A DNA stretch of 64,000 bases, taken from assembly GCA_035548515.1 (NCBI GenBank), contig DASZSW010000032.1, positions 115,177 to 179,176 of the forward strand. The letters run 5' to 3'. Shown one piece after another: positions 8,332 through 19,373 of the stretch. Below the pieces are notes generated by a model that was not told the origin of the DNA, ran no database searches, and was given only the letters and a program-made list of their open reading frames with translations. Each line of letters begins with the position of its first letter. The stretch's first letter is position 1. The position numbers and the translations under genes are program-made. Origin of the DNA: DASZQY01 sp035548515 (GTDB lineage Bacteria > Pseudomonadota > Alphaproteobacteria > Rhizobiales > Kaistiaceae).

Positions 8332-9417
8332 ATGCCGGCCACACCGCTTCGCGTGATCGAGGGCAATTCCATGGACGCGAGTAAGTCGAAGGCGCTTGAT
8401 GCGGCGCTGAGCCAGATCGAGCGGAACTTCGGCAAGGGCTCGATCATGCGGCTCGGCAAGTCCGACACGCCGGTCGAAATCTCCACCGTTTCCACCGGGT
8501 CGCTTGGCCTCGACATCGCGCTTGGCATCGGCGGGTTGCCGCGTGGGCGCATCGTCGAAGTGTATGGGCCGGAATCCTCGGGCAAGACGACGCTCGCCCT
8601 CCAGGCGGTGGCCGAATCCCAGAAGCAGGGCGGCATCTGTGCCTTCATCGACGCGGAGCATGCGCTCGACGCGACGTACGCCCGCAAGCTGGGCGTCAAC
8701 CTCGACGACCTCCTCATTTCGCAGCCGGATACCGGCGAGCAGGCGCTGGAAATCGTCGACACGCTGGTGCGGTCGGGCGCGATCGACGTGCTCGTGATCG
8801 ATTCGGTAGCGGCGCTGACGCCGCGGGCCGAAATCGAAGGCGAGATGGGCGATCAATTGCCGGGCCTGCAGGCCCGCCTCATGAGCCAGGCGCTGCGCAA
8901 GCTTACCGGCTCGATCTCGCGCTCCAACACCACCGTCATCTTCATCAACCAGATCCGTATGAAGATCGGCGTGATGTTCGGTTCGCCGGAAACGACCACC
9001 GGCGGCAATGCACTCAAGTTCTATGCCTCGATCCGCCTCGATATTCGCCGCATCGGGTCGATCAAGGAGCGCGAAGAAGTTGTCGGCAACCAGACTCGCG
9101 TCAAGGTCGTGAAAAACAAGCTGGCGCCGCCGTTCAAGCAGGTCGAGTTCGACATCATGTACGGCGAGGGTATCTCGAAGACCGGCGAGCTGGTCGATCT
9201 CGGCGTCAAGGCCGGGATCATCGAGAAGTCCGGCGCCTGGTTCTCATACGACAGCCAGCGGCTGGGGCAGGGGCGTGAGAACGCCAAGGTGTTCTTGCGC
9301 GACAATCCCGAGATCGCCAACACCATCGAGAAGGCGATCCGCGGGAACGCCGGTATCATCGCCGAGAAGTTCCTGGACCGTGGTGAGCCGGGCGAAGAGG
9401 GCGGCGACGCCGAGTAA
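8332..9417 (+). CDS. recA: Recombinase A
   Basis: 361 residues. RecA forms ATP-dependent filaments on single-stranded DNA, drives homologous strand exchange and triggers LexA self-cleavage. The Walker A motif is GPESSGKTT, followed by the MAW-like helix text, Walker B (DVLVIDSVAAL), the loop L1 region (EGEMGDQLPGLQARLMSQALRKL) and the loop L2 region (FINQIRMKIGVMFGSPETTTGGNALKFYAS). The ATG at 8332 has AGGAG 6 bases upstream; the frame also extends to 8218 but that stretch contains the promoter and LexA box. The C-terminus ends in an acidic tail (GEEGGDAE), as in other RecA proteins. Confidence 0.98.
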   Translation: MPATPLRVIEGNSMDASKSKALDAALSQIERNFGKGSIMRLGKSDTPVEISTVSTGSLGLDIALGIGGLPRGRIVEVYGPESSGKTTLALQAVAESQKQGGICAFIDAEHALDATYARKLGVNLDDLLISQPDTGEQALEIVDTLVRSGAIDVLVIDSVAALTPRAEIEGEMGDQLPGLQARLMSQALRKLTGSISRSNTTVIFINQIRMKIGVMFGSPETTTGGNALKFYASIRLDIRRIGSIKEREEVVGNQTRVKVVKNKLAPPFKQVEFDIMYGEGISKTGELVDLGVKAGIIEKSGAWFSYDSQRLGQGRENAKVFLRDNPEIANTIEKAIRGNAGIIAEKFLDRGEPGEEGGDAE

Positions 9418-9452
9418 TTCGAGCGAGGCGGGTTGGCGTTCGGGAGGCTTTC

Positions 9453-9797
9453 GTGAAGCTCGCGATCAACTACATCGAGTTCGCCAGTGCCGACATCGAT
9501 GCCAGCCGGACCTTCTTCAGGAAGGCGTTCGGCTGGACCTTCACGGACTATGGTCCGGACTACACCGCCTTCAACGAGGCGGGCATCGATGGCGGTATCA
9601 CGAAGGCCGGTAAGCCGGCTGCGGTGCCGCTGGTCATCCTGTACGCCGACGACCTCGACGCGGCGGAGAAGTCGATGCTGGCGGCGGGCGGGGAAGTCGT
9701 CGTGCCGCAGTACAATTTCCCCGGGGGCCGCAGGTTTCACTTCCGCGAGCCGGGCGGGAACGTGCTGGCCGTCTGGAGCCCGCGGCCCGAGCAGTAG
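9453..9797 (+). CDS. VOC (glyoxalase/bleomycin-resistance fold) protein
   Basis: 114 residues from a GTG at 9453 with GGGAGG 5 bases before it. The single VOC domain starts INYIEFASADIDASRTFFRKAFGW, the standard opening beta-alpha unit, and ends HFREPGGNVLAVWSP, with the metal-ligand type Glu in the FREPGGN motif. These small domains dimerise and can bind metals or small ligands; some are glyoxalases, others resistance or binding proteins. No substrate can be assigned. It follows recA by 35 bases on the same strand and may be read through from it. Confidence 0.8.
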   Translation: MKLAINYIEFASADIDASRTFFRKAFGWTFTDYGPDYTAFNEAGIDGGITKAGKPAAVPLVILYADDLDAAEKSMLAAGGEVVVPQYNFPGGRRFHFREPGGNVLAVWSPRPEQ

Positions 9798-9938
9798 CGC
9801 CGCGGCGTAGCGGCCTGTTGGTAAACGGGCGGGTGCCGGCTCACAATCATTGGACATCGCGACGGGCGGGGCGGTAAAAGCGCCGTAATCCGGCATTTCC
9901 CGCCGGACATGCGGCCTTCCTGACGAGCCCACCTGCCT

Positions 9939-12602
<2,664 letters not shown>

Positions 12603-12606
12603 CGCC

Positions 12607-13761
12607 ATGGCGCGCTCCGAGCCACTTCGGCGCCGCGTCTTCGATCTTCTTGAGCGGGTCGATCGCCACGCGCGGCTGCCGCGCATAATCTCGGGCGCGC
12701 TCGTCGCGCTGATCCTGATCAACGTCGTCGCCGCGGTGTTCGAGACGGTCGCCTCGCTCGCCACGCAGTATGGCTGGCTGTTCCGCGCGATCGAGTCGAT
12801 CTCGCTGGCGATCTTCACTTTCGAGTACCTCGTCCGGCTGTGGGTATCGGTCGAGCATCCGCGGGCGCGCGGCAAGCCGGCGTGGCAGGCGCGGCTGGCG
12901 TATGCAGTGACGCCGGCGGCTCTGGTCGACCTCGTCGCCGTCGCGCCGTTTTTCATCGAGGCATTCACCGACGCGCATCTGCGCATCGTGGTGCTGGTGC
13001 GCCTGCTGCGCCTGTTCAAGCTTGGACGCTACTCGACAGGGTTCCAGTCGCTCATCGAAGCGGTGCGCCGCGAGCGTCAGGCGCTGCTCGCCAGTTTCCT
13101 GTTGCTCATCTCGGTCGTGCTGGTGTCCGCGTCATTCGCGTACATGGCCGAGCGCAACGCGCAGCCGCAGGCATTCGGCTCCATTCCCGACGCCATCTGG
13201 TGGGCGATGGAGACCGTCACCACGGTCGGTTACGGCGACACCATTCCGACGACGGTGCTCGGCCGCATCATTGGCGGGCTCACCATGATCAGCGGCATCC
13301 TGATGATCGCGCTGCCCGTGGCGATCATCGGGTCGTCCTTCGCCGAGGTCGTGCGGCAGCGCAGCTTCGTGATCACCTTCGGCATGGTGGCGCGCATCCC
13401 GTTGTTCGCCGATATCGGCTCGCACGTGCTTGGCGATATCCTTCCGCATCTGCGCGCGATGACGATCGAGGCGGGGACGGTCATCGTGGAGCCGGAGCAG
13501 GGTGATGAGACGCTTTACCTGATCGCCGATGGCGTGGTCGAGGTCGACTTCGCCCACGCGCGCCGCAGGCTGGTCGCACATGAAGCCTTCGGCGTGGCGC
13601 CCGATCCCGATGTGGCGGGGGAGCACTATTCGGCGTTGGCGCTGACGCGCGTGAAGCTGCTGGCGCTCGACCGCATCGATCTCCGCCATCTCGTCGCGCG
13701 CCACCCGGAACTTGCCGAGCGCATGCGGCCCGCCGTTCTGGCGCCGACCGAGACGGCATGA
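12607..13761 (+). CDS. Six-helix voltage-gated type potassium channel with degenerate cyclic-nucleotide-binding domain
   Basis: 384 residues from the ATG at 12607, 4 bases after alaS. S1 (about 24-50), S2 (IFTFEYLVRLWVSVE) and S3 precede a helix with regularly spaced Arg (LRIVVLVRLLRLFKLGRY), the S4 voltage sensor. The pore loop holds the K+ selectivity filter TVGYGD (residues 206-211), followed by a glycine-containing S6. The C-terminal 120 residues resemble a cNMP-binding jelly roll (MTIEAGTVIVEPEQGDETLYLIADGVVEV) like that of MloK1. The phosphate-binding cassette with its Gly-Glu and Arg is not evident, so ligand binding is doubtful. Its ATGA junction with the aconitase X gene implies co-translation. 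Confidence 0.88.
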   Translation: MARSEPLRRRVFDLLERVDRHARLPRIISGALVALILINVVAAVFETVASLATQYGWLFRAIESISLAIFTFEYLVRLWVSVEHPRARGKPAWQARLAYAVTPAALVDLVAVAPFFIEAFTDAHLRIVVLVRLLRLFKLGRYSTGFQSLIEAVRRERQALLASFLLLISVVLVSASFAYMAERNAQPQAFGSIPDAIWWAMETVTTVGYGDTIPTTVLGRIIGGLTMISGILMIALPVAIIGSSFAEVVRQRSFVITFGMVARIPLFADIGSHVLGDILPHLRAMTIEAGTVIVEPEQGDETLYLIADGVVEVDFAHARRRLVAHEAFGVAPDPDVAGEHYSALALTRVKLLALDRIDLRHLVARHPELAERMRPAVLAPTETA

Positions 13762-15008
13762 TCCGCCTCGACGATCACGATCGGGCGCTGCTCGATGGGT
13801 CGCGAGGAGCCGCTACGGCCTTCGCTATGCGGCTTCTTGTTCGCTACGGGGAGGCTGTGGGCGCGCCGCACTTCATCGATATCACACGCGCCCACATCGA
13901 CGGCTGTCTCTACCACGGCGAAGCGAGTCTCGATTTCGCGGAGCATGTGCTGCGTCTCGGCGGCAAGGTGCGGGTGCCCACGACTCTCAACGTCGGGTCG
14001 ATGGATCTGATTCATCCGGAGCTGTTTCGCGGGGCGCCTGCATTGGGGAGTGCCGGCCGTCGGCTGATGGAGGTGCACGAGGCGCTCGGCTGCATCTCGA
14101 GTTTCACCTGCGCGCCCTACCAGACCCTGTTCCGTCCCATGCTGGGCGAGCAGATCGCGTGGGCGGAGTCGAACGCCATCGTCTTCGCCAACTCCGTGAT
14201 CGGCGCACGCACGGCGCGTTACGGCGACTTCATCGACCTCGCCGCGGCGCTCACTGGCCGGGTGCCGTATGCTGGGCTGCACGTTCCGGAAAACCGGCAG
14301 GCGACAGTTGTCTTTACGGTGCCGGCCGCCGTTGCCGCATGGCCCGCCGATGCGCTGGCGGTCGCGGTCGGCAGCCTGGTGGGCGAGCGGGCGGGAAACG
14401 AGATCACGGCGATCACTGGATTGCCCGGAGGCCTTAGCGAGGACGACCTGAAGGCGCTGGGCGCAGTTGGTGCATCGAGCGGTGCGATGGCGATGTTTCA
14501 CGCCGTCGGGTTGACGCCGGAAGCACCGGATGTCGAGGCCGCAACCGGTGGCGTCGAACCGGCAGTGGTCGAGGCTCTGAGCGAGGCGGACCTGACGGCA
14601 GCCATCGGTCGCCTTTCAACCGCGCGGCCGGGCATGCCGGTTTCCGCGATCGCGCTGGGAACCCCACATTTTTCGCTTGCCGAGTTTGGGCGGCTGATGC
14701 CGCTGATCGATGGCTTCCGGCGCGCCCCCTCGGTTGATCTTTACGTCAACACGGCGCGCGATACGCACGCCGAGCTCGCCGCCCGCGGATGGTTGGCGCG
14801 ACTTGAAGCGGCTGGCTTCACGCTCGTGGTGGACACCTGCACGTACGTCACGTCGGTGATGCGCGAGATCAGCGGTGTGGTGATGACCAACTCCGGAAAG
14901 TGGGCACACTACGCGCCCGGCAACCTCGGCATCGATGTTGCGTTCGGCTCACTCGAGGAGTGTATGGCCTCGGCAGCGGCGGGCCGCGTCGTGCGGAGAC
15001 GCCCTTGA
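13758..15008 (+). CDS. Aconitase X large (catalytic) subunit
   Basis: 416 residues beginning MIRLDDHDRALLDG, the usual opening of the aconitase X (DUF521) family. Landmarks are HIDGCLYHGEASLDFAEHVL, LNVGSMDLIHPEL, SCTFTCAPYQ-like text at residues about 112-122 (SSFTCAPYQTLFRP), the WAESNAIVFANSVIGART block, and a late DTCTYVTSVM with Cys. Family members are iron-sulfur hydro-lyases: bacterial two-subunit forms act as cis-3-hydroxy-L-proline dehydratase, the archaeal form as mevalonate 5-phosphate dehydratase. In a proteobacterium the first is more likely, but no proline-catabolism gene is adjacent. The start overlaps the channel stop (ATGA) and the stop overlaps the small-subunit TTG start. 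Confidence 0.85.
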   Translation: MIRLDDHDRALLDGSRGAATAFAMRLLVRYGEAVGAPHFIDITRAHIDGCLYHGEASLDFAEHVLRLGGKVRVPTTLNVGSMDLIHPELFRGAPALGSAGRRLMEVHEALGCISSFTCAPYQTLFRPMLGEQIAWAESNAIVFANSVIGARTARYGDFIDLAAALTGRVPYAGLHVPENRQATVVFTVPAAVAAWPADALAVAVGSLVGERAGNEITAITGLPGGLSEDDLKALGAVGASSGAMAMFHAVGLTPEAPDVEAATGGVEPAVVEALSEADLTAAIGRLSTARPGMPVSAIALGTPHFSLAEFGRLMPLIDGFRRAPSVDLYVNTARDTHAELAARGWLARLEAAGFTLVVDTCTYVTSVMREISGVVMTNSGKWAHYAPGNLGIDVAFGSLEECMASAAAGRVVRRRP

Positions 15009-15421
15009 AGCTCGCCGGGCGAAGTCTCACGCCGGGAAGCGGCGAAGGGCCGGTCGCAGTCGTGCCGCCGCTCAGCTTCTGGGGCGGCTACGATCCGGAG
15101 ACGGGGACGATCATCGACCGCCATCACCAGGCGCACGGGCGTTCGCTTGCCGGCGTCGTTCTGGTCATGCCGTCCGGGCGCGGGTCATCCTCGTCCAGCA
15201 CCGTGCTCGCCGAAGCCATCCGGCTCGGCACCGCGCCATCGGCGATCGTGCTCGCCGAGCCGGACCCGATCCTTGTCGTCGGCGCGATGGTGGCCGAGGA
15301 GCTCTACGGCCGGCGCTGCCCGATCGTGGTGCTGGCTCAGGCGGACTATGCGCGCGTCGTATCGGCGGTGCGCGCCGAGGTAGTCGCCGACAGCGCGGCA
15401 GCTTCGGTCACTATAGCCTGA
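15005..15421 (+). CDS. Aconitase X small (swivelling-domain) subunit
   Basis: 138 residues from a TTG at 15005 that overlaps the large-subunit stop (TTGA). The protein (LAGRSLTPGSGEGPVAVVPPLSFWGGYDP, then HQAHGRSLAGVVLVMPSGRGSSSSS) is the DUF126 swivelling domain that in single-chain aconitases is fused to the core. PSGRGSSSSS is its substrate-phosphate or carboxylate-binding loop. It forms a heterodimer with the preceding subunit. The rare TTG start is supported by the overlap and because LKLAGRSL is the normal start of the family. Confidence 0.85.
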   Translation: MKLAGRSLTPGSGEGPVAVVPPLSFWGGYDPETGTIIDRHHQAHGRSLAGVVLVMPSGRGSSSSSTVLAEAIRLGTAPSAIVLAEPDPILVVGAMVAEELYGRRCPIVVLAQADYARVVSAVRAEVVADSAAASVTIA

Positions 15422-15426
15422 GATGA

Positions 15427-16413
15427 TCAGTGCCCCTTCACCGCGGGGCCGATGCGGTCGATGCGGTTGGTCCAAAGGGCGCCGTCGTAGCCGGCGGGAA
15501 CCAGCGCAAGTTCGCTGACAGCGTCGAGGCCCGACGAAAAGCCACTCCCGTCGTACGGTCCAAGCAGCACAGCCATTGTATCGACGGCATCCATTCGCGC
15601 GAGGAAACGGCGCGGGAATCCCCACAACCAGCGGGCATAGTCGGCAGGGATCAGAAACACGGTGTGCCGGCATGCGCCCGGCACGTATCCGCTCCACCCG
15701 ATGGCGAAGTATTGCAACAGGCAGCGCTTGAGGCTGCCGGTCGGCAAAACGCGTACATCCGGCATCGCGGCATGGAAAGCGTCGATCGGCGCGTTGTCGC
15801 CGTAGATGATCCAGTTGGCGCGCTCAGACGCCGGCCGAGTGGCCAGCGCGGCCGCCAGGCGTGTGCCTTCGGTCGGGTCGGCGCTCTTGACGTTGATCAT
15901 CACGCGCTTGCCCGGCAGGGCATCCAGCGTCTCGCCGAGCGTCGCCATCATGCCGATGCCCTTGCCGCGGAAGGGGAACGTCTTGCCGCCGTCGGCGGTG
16001 TAGCCGTAGCCGAGATCGAGATTGCGCAGCTCCGCCAGGCTGTGCTCGCGCGTCACGCCCTTGCCGTCGGTGCGGCAGTCCAGCGTCCAGTCGTGGAAGA
16101 CGACGAAGTCGCCGTCGGTGGTCGGCTGGACGTCGAACTCGACCATGTCGGCGCCGGCGTCGAACGCCGCCTTGAGGGCAGGGATCGTGTCCTCGATGTA
16201 ATTGTGCTCCGGCGGGAAGATGCGCGCGGCCGTGCAGGTCTCCCCGGTCAAGCCCTCGCGATGGAACGTCTGCCCCATTCCCCGATGCGCGATCAGCGTC
16301 GGCTTGCCGGTGCGAGCCGGCGCCAGCAGCTCGGTGTTGAGCGCGAACAGCGCCAGCACGATGACGAACACGCCAATGCCGGCGCGGCGAAGGTAACGCA
16401 GGAATCGCGGCAC
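15427..16413 (-). CDS. Membrane-anchored glycerophosphodiester phosphodiesterase
   Basis: 328 residues. One N-terminal membrane segment (about 11-30) anchors a periplasmic GDPD TIM barrel. The catalytic block IAHRGMGQTF and the metal/substrate block DMVEFDVQPTTDGDFVVFHD (with the Glu-Asp pair and second His) are intact. The family hydrolyses glycerophosphodiesters to glycerol 3-phosphate and an alcohol, releasing phosphate and carbon from phospholipid head groups. The C-terminal third is longer than in minimal GDPDs and has Cys and aromatic residues that may form a lid. It is convergent with the aconitase X pair, 5 bases apart. Confidence 0.87.
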   Translation of the reverse strand: MPRFLRYLRRAGIGVFVIVLALFALNTELLAPARTGKPTLIAHRGMGQTFHREGLTGETCTAARIFPPEHNYIEDTIPALKAAFDAGADMVEFDVQPTTDGDFVVFHDWTLDCRTDGKGVTREHSLAELRNLDLGYGYTADGGKTFPFRGKGIGMMATLGETLDALPGKRVMINVKSADPTEGTRLAAALATRPASERANWIIYGDNAPIDAFHAAMPDVRVLPTGSLKRCLLQYFAIGWSGYVPGACRHTVFLIPADYARWLWGFPRRFLARMDAVDTMAVLLGPYDGSGFSSGLDAVSELALVPAGYDGALWTNRIDRIGPAVKGH

Positions 16414-16466
16414 GGCAGGTCCCCCCGAGGCGAGGGCGCCTCCGTGCCGCCGAAGGTTGGCGAAAG

Positions 16467-17492
16467 CTAGGCGGCGGGAACGCGGCTGACGTTCTGCCGC
16501 TCGATCATCCAGCCGGGATACTCGGCCGGCAGGGCGCTCACCTTGTTGAGGGTGGCGAGTTCTTCCGCCGTCAGCGTCACCTTGGTCGCGGCGATGTTGT
16601 CGTCGAGCTGCTCAGCAGTCTTGGCGCCGATGATCACGGTGGTGACGACCGGCTGGTGCAGCAGCCAGGCAAGCGCAATGCGGGCAATCGAGACGCCGTG
16701 GGCTTCCGCGATCGGGCGCATCGCGTCGATGCAGGCGAAGGCGCGATCCTTGTTCACGATCGGGAAGTCGAAGTTCACGCGCCGGGCGCCATCCGGTCCG
16801 CTGCCGTCGCGATTGTACTTGCCGGAGAGCAGGCCGCCGGCGAGCGGGCTCCACACCATCAGCCCGACCTTTTCGTGGGTGAGCAGTGGCACGATCTCGC
16901 GCTCCAGGTCGCGGCTGGCGATCGTGTAGTACGCCTGAAGCGAGGCGAAGCGGGCGTAGCCGTGCGCGTCGGCATAACCCAGCGCCTTCATGATGCGCCA
17001 CGCGGCCCAGTTGGAGACGCCGACGTAGCGCACGTAACCCTGGCGCACGAGGTCGTCGAGCGCGCGCACGGTCTCCTCGACCGGCGTGACGTTGTCCTGG
17101 CCGTGGATCTGGTAGAGGTCGATGTGGTCGGTGCCGAGCCGCTTCAGGCTCGCCTTCACGGCATCCATGATGTGACCGCGCGAGGAGCCGCGGTCGTTGG
17201 CCCCCTTGCCGGTCGAGCCGTTCGCCTTGGTCGCCAGCACAAAGTCGCTGCGCGGACGATTGGAGTTGCGGATCGCCTGGCCGGTGATCTCCTCCGACAT
17301 GCCCTCGGAATAAACGTTGGCGGTGTCGATGAAGTTGATGCCGGCATCGAGCGCGCGGGCGAAGAGCGCATCGACGTCGCCCTGGCCGAGCTGGCCGATG
17401 TTGGTCCAGATGCCGCGGCCGCCGAAGGTCATGGTGCCGAGGCAGATTTCGGAAACCAGCAGGCCCGTCCCGCCGAGTGTCTTGTAGCGCAT
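16467..17492 (-). CDS. Aldo/keto reductase
   Basis: 341 residues from the ATG at 17492 (MRYKTLGGTGLLVSEICLG), the standard start of this family; the frame is open 17 codons farther. The catalytic Asp and Tyr are in FIDTANVYSEGMSEE, the Lys in FVLATKANG, and the His in DLYQIHGQD. The text RYVGVSNWAAW is typical of the AKR12/AKR11-like groups. Such enzymes reduce aldehydes or ketones with NADPH. The substrate is not evident. It lies downstream of icd on the same strand, but a palindromic repeat separates them, so co-transcription is unlikely. Confidence 0.88.
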   Translation of the reverse strand: MRYKTLGGTGLLVSEICLGTMTFGGRGIWTNIGQLGQGDVDALFARALDAGINFIDTANVYSEGMSEEITGQAIRNSNRPRSDFVLATKANGSTGKGANDRGSSRGHIMDAVKASLKRLGTDHIDLYQIHGQDNVTPVEETVRALDDLVRQGYVRYVGVSNWAAWRIMKALGYADAHGYARFASLQAYYTIASRDLEREIVPLLTHEKVGLMVWSPLAGGLLSGKYNRDGSGPDGARRVNFDFPIVNKDRAFACIDAMRPIAEAHGVSIARIALAWLLHQPVVTTVIIGAKTAEQLDDNIAATKVTLTAEELATLNKVSALPAEYPGWMIERQNVSRVPAA

Positions 17493-17577
17493 GGGATGTG
17501 TCCGAAATGGGAGGTGCGCGCGGAGATGCGCGCATGAATTCACCTAGGCGCGGGCGTGGGGAAGGCAAGCTCCCACC

Positions 17578-17675
17578 CACGCTCATCCCCGCGAAGGCGG
17601 GGATCTATTTGCGGGCGATCCCCGGATGGGCGGCCGCCACCACCATGGGTCCCCGCCTTCGCGGGGACGAGCGTG
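17578..17675. repeat. Inverted repeat with GCGAAGGC core arms
   Basis: Arms of 26 bases at 17578-17603 and 17650-17675 pair with one mismatch around a 46-base loop. Each arm is itself partly palindromic (CCCCGCGAAGGCGGGG on the left; the complement on the right), so each can form its own small hairpin. Short palindromes with this core are scattered between genes in many alphaproteobacterial genomes. It sits between icd and the aldo/keto reductase, both on the minus strand, and could also stop or stabilise transcripts. Confidence 0.8.
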
Positions 17676-17693
17676 TAAGTGACGTGACTGGGC

Positions 17694-18905
17694 CTACGCC
17701 ATCGCCTTCTTAAGATTCTCGTCAACCTTGTCGAGGAAGCCCGTTGTGGTCAGCCACTTCTGGTCCGGGCCCACCAGCAGCGCCAGGTCCTTGGTCATGT
17801 GACCAGCCTCGACGGTGGCGACGCAAACCTGCTCGAGCGTGGAGGCGAACTTCGCCAGCGCGGCGTTGCTGTCCAGCTTGGCGCGATGCGCGAGGCCGCG
17901 GGTCCAGGCGAAGATCGACGCGATCGAATTGGTCGAGGTGTCCTTGCCCTTCTGGTGTTCGCGGTAGTGGCGCGTAACGGTGCCGTGCGCCGCCTCCGCC
18001 TCGACGATCTTGCCGTCCGGCGTCAAGAGCACCGACGTCATCAGGCCGAGCGAGCCGAAACCCTGCGCGACGGTGTCGGACTGTACGTCGCCATCGTAAT
18101 TCTTGCATGCCCATACGTAGCCGCCCGACCATTTGAGCGCCGAGGCGACCATGTCATCGATCAACCGGTGCTCGTAGGTGATGCCGGCAGCCTTGAACTG
18201 CGGTGCGAACTCCGCGTCGAACACTTCCTGGAACAGATCCTTGAAGCGGCCGTCATAGGCCTTGAGGATTGTGTTCTTGGTCGAGAGATAGACGGGGTAT
18301 TTGCGCGCCAGCCCGTAGTTCATCGATGCGCGGGCGAAATCGCGGATCGAATCGTCGAGGTTGTACATGGCGAGCGCGACGCCGGAGGCGGGCGCCGCGA
18401 AGACTTCGTGCTCGATGGTCTTACCGTCGTCCCCCACGAACTTGATCGACAGCTTGCCCTTGCCCGGAAAGCGGAAGTCGGTGGCGCGGTACTGGTCGCC
18501 GTAGGCATGGCGGCCGATGACGATCGGCTGTGTCCAGCCCGGCACCAGCCGCGGCACGTTCTGGCAGATGATCGGCTCGCGGAAGATGACGCCGCCGAGG
18601 ATGTTGCGGATGGTGCCGTTCGGCGACTTCCACATCTGCTTCAGGCCGAATTCCTGCACGCGCGCCTCGTCCGGCGTGATCGTCGCGCATTTCACGCCGA
18701 CGCCAACGCGCTTGATCGCTTCCGCCGCTTCGACGGTCACCTTGTCGGCAGTCTTGTCGCGGCTTTCGATGCCGAGGTCGTAGTAAAGGAGATCAACGTC
18801 GAGGTAAGGCCGGATCAGCTTGTCGCGGATCAGGTGCCAGATGATGCGGGTCATCTCGTCGCCGTCGAGCTCGACGACGGGGTTGGCGACCTTGATTTTC
18901 TGCAT
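17694..18905 (-). CDS. icd: NADP-dependent isocitrate dehydrogenase
   Basis: 403 residues from the ATG at 18905 (MQKIKVANPVVELDGDEMTR), with a GAGGG upstream; the frame extends 10 codons farther without a start signal. It is the homodimeric, eukaryote-like type II NADP-IDH common in alphaproteobacteria. Recognisable blocks are KSPNGTIRNILGG (substrate-binding Ser/Asn/Arg), FREPIICQNVPRLVPGW, YDGDVQSDTVAQGFGSLGLMTSVL (metal-binding Asp residues) and AAHGTVTRHYREHQKG (coenzyme binding). The enzyme makes 2-oxoglutarate and NADPH in the TCA cycle. Confidence 0.96.
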   Translation of the reverse strand: MQKIKVANPVVELDGDEMTRIIWHLIRDKLIRPYLDVDLLYYDLGIESRDKTADKVTVEAAEAIKRVGVGVKCATITPDEARVQEFGLKQMWKSPNGTIRNILGGVIFREPIICQNVPRLVPGWTQPIVIGRHAYGDQYRATDFRFPGKGKLSIKFVGDDGKTIEHEVFAAPASGVALAMYNLDDSIRDFARASMNYGLARKYPVYLSTKNTILKAYDGRFKDLFQEVFDAEFAPQFKAAGITYEHRLIDDMVASALKWSGGYVWACKNYDGDVQSDTVAQGFGSLGLMTSVLLTPDGKIVEAEAAHGTVTRHYREHQKGKDTSTNSIASIFAWTRGLAHRAKLDSNAALAKFASTLEQVCVATVEAGHMTKDLALLVGPDQKWLTTTGFLDKVDENLKKAMA

Positions 18906-19019
18906 GGCGAAACGGCCCTCGGATGCGAACTGCACCCGCCCTTTAACATCGCCGTCGCGACGTGCAAAGACGCAGCGGTGCGGCAGAGCGCGCCGGCTGC
19001 TTTAATTCGCGTCAGTCGC

Positions 19020-19316
19020 CTACTTGATGCTCAGAACGACATCGCCCGATACGGGGTCGGTGACGCCGAGACCGTTGCCGAGGTCCTCGAGCAGGGGGCG
19101 CAGCTTGTCGAGATTGGCGATCATCGCGGGGCGCGCGGCGACGATGTCGCTCATCGCGTTCCATTCGCCGACCAGGCAGTAGCTCCGCTCGCCGGTCTTG
19201 ACCATCGACAGTTTGTGTATCCCCGGGATGGTCCTGTCGAAGGCCTTGTGCTGGTCCAGGAATTCCTGCTCGCGTCCCGGCTTTACCCGGAAGCGCACGA
19301 TGTTGAACGCGGTCAT
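19020..19316 (-). CDS. Small dimeric alpha/beta-barrel protein (antibiotic-biosynthesis-monooxygenase-like)
   Basis: 98 residues. The opening FNIVRFRVKPGREQEFLDQH is the beta-alpha unit common to ABM/NIPSNAP-type ferredoxin-like barrels, which form dimers. The Cys/Trp pair in SYCLVGEWNAMSD and the DLGNGLGVTDPVSGDVVLSIK ending give no catalytic hint. Members of the fold include heme-degrading enzymes, quinol monooxygenases and proteins with no known activity, so no function is assigned. It lies 114 bases upstream of icd on the same strand. Confidence 0.65.
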   Translation of the reverse strand: MTAFNIVRFRVKPGREQEFLDQHKAFDRTIPGIHKLSMVKTGERSYCLVGEWNAMSDIVAARPAMIANLDKLRPLLEDLGNGLGVTDPVSGDVVLSIK

Positions 19317-19373
19317 GGCGCATTTCCTCCCGTGTGGGCGGTGATCCTATTCCGATGTCGGCGCGCGGTCGCG

